Below are positions 63,201 through 64,000 of a stretch of 64,000 nt of DNA, piece after piece. Source of the DNA: Boswellia sacra (taxonomy: Eukaryota > Streptophyta > Magnoliopsida > Sapindales > Burseraceae); contig SNVD02011200.1 in assembly GCA_013180625.2 (NCBI GenBank), positions 372,001 to 436,000 on the forward strand. Direction: 5' to 3'. The notes beneath the pieces are model-generated. The model saw only the letters and a program-made list of their open reading frames with translations, had not been told where the DNA came from and searched no databases. Position 1 is the first letter of the stretch; every line of letters begins with the position of its first letter. Made by a program: the position numbers and the translations under genes.

Positions 63201-63512
63201 GAATATTCACTTCTAATATTAGAACCATGAGACTCCTTTATATAGTAGTCTCTTAGCTAAGTAAGTTACAAATTAATTTTTTTGTAACTCTTAAGCCATA
63301 ATGTTCTCAATAAAAACATGAACGTTACAAACAATAAGTGTCGTAACTCATATTTTTATTATACTTGTAACGTGTGAAATTAATTTCAAAATAAATTTTG
63401 TAAATTATGATGTAAATGTTTGTTTTAAACTTTTTATCTCCAACAGTTCACCAAAAACAAAAACCCATAAGAGCAAATGCAAGAAATATCAAACTTCGAC
63501 AAAGGGATTTAA
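60230..63512. other. AT-rich DNA without recognised genes
   Basis: Long A/T runs, short palindromes and stops in all frames. I see no gene, tRNA or clear mobile-element end. Confidence 0.45.
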
Positions 63513-63743
63513 TTAAAATAAATCACAAAGAGAAAACAAACCATCGGTTTCTTGAGTCAAAGTGGTGACCCCTTTAACATCAAAAGTTCCCCTGAGAACA
63601 GTGATATGAGAATAGGAGAAAAGGGGGTGGAGGTGGAGGAGACGCGAGCCCACCACCATAGTACTGAGCTGGAGACGTAAAACATGAAGGAGCTCCTCAT
63701 CAAATGAGGCCGAATGAAGATCTAAAATATGGGTCATTGCCAA
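63513..63743 (-). CDS. Unrecognised 76-codon open frame, possible first exon
   Basis: It reads MAMTHILDLHSASFDEELLH then LRLQLSTMVVGSRLLHLHPL and FDVKGVTTLTQETDG. The sequence after ETDG has a GTTTGT that could be a splice donor, so the real exon may end near 63542. Base composition is higher in GC than around it. I do not recognise the family. It may be an exon captured by the neighbouring transposon, or chance. Confidence 0.25.
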   Translation of the reverse strand: MAMTHILDLHSASFDEELLHVLRLQLSTMVVGSRLLHLHPLFSYSHITVLRGTFDVKGVTTLTQETDGLFSLCDLF

Positions 63744-63849
63744 CGAAGATGCAGGCAGTGGAGGCGATTGAGAGAGGGTGAGAGGAAACTTCCATCATAT
63801 ACAAGAAGGAATTAGAGAGTTAGGAGTTAGGTTATTGATTTTGTTGAGA

Positions 63850-64000
63850 GAGAGAGAGAGATATAGGGAAAATTGAAAAAATAGACACAATTAGAGACCC
63901 CTAATAAAATTTGGACACATCCTGAAAAATTTTCATGCTATAGACACTTTCTCGACAAAAAGACTAAAATACCCTTATGTATTCAATTTTTTCTCAAAAC
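63850..64000. repeat. Microsatellite and shared repeat start
   Basis: An (AG)n run at about 63847-63862 is followed by GAAAATTGAAAAAATAGACA, also found at 24931 and 25135. It may be the end of the same repeat family. Confidence 0.4.

Overview
The window is nuclear DNA of a flowering plant, most likely a eudicot. It is AT-rich, genes are split by GT-AG introns, and it carries plant-specific families: malectin-like/LRR receptor kinases, a CC-NB-ARC-LRR resistance gene, and CACTA, solo-LTR and LINE elements. The species cannot be fixed from the sequence alone.

Layout, left to right. 1-8.6 kb is intergenic and holds two terminal-inverted-repeat elements and a 2.6 kb solo LTR. 8.6-15.3 kb is a malectin-LRR receptor kinase (RLK-1, +) broken by frameshifts and by a second solo LTR inside an LRR exon. 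16.6-19.3 kb is an uninterrupted CNL resistance gene (-), the only intact conventional protein gene seen. 21.4-41.2 kb is a second RLK remnant (RLK-2, -) whose last exon was split by a large CACTA transposon (22,448-40,276). That transposon was itself invaded by a second CACTA element (25,660-39,158), which carries degenerate TNPD-like and TNPA-like genes, a minisatellite and fragments of two host genes: the BRCT region of replication factor C subunit 1 and a tryptophan/tyrosine-permease-like gene. 41.8-42.0 kb has two tandem tRNA-Pro-like sequences. 42.1-47.9 kb is a kinase-only RLK remnant (RLK-3, +) with a third solo LTR in its last intron. 49.3-51.5 kb is repeat-rich, including a GC-rich tract and a probable Ty3-type LTR. 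52.1-56.6 kb is RLK-4 (+), with the whole exon set but one nonsense codon and one damaged splice donor. The remainder is AT-rich and holds one CACTA-type terminus and a 5'-truncated LINE fragment with a 15-bp target duplication.

Together this reads as a tandem and inverted cluster of LRR-I (malectin-like) receptor kinase genes beside an NLR gene, decaying by transposon insertion, frameshift and nonsense. All four kinase copies look damaged. Their shared exon phases and motifs show descent from one ancestor, and an inverted duplication (21.4-41.2 kb against 55.7-57.4 kb) puts the CACTA insertions after the duplication. I found no wholly new gene system. The most notable items are the nested Pack-CACTA with two captured host gene fragments, the three solo LTRs with perfect target duplications, and the near-intact RLK-4 with a single stop.
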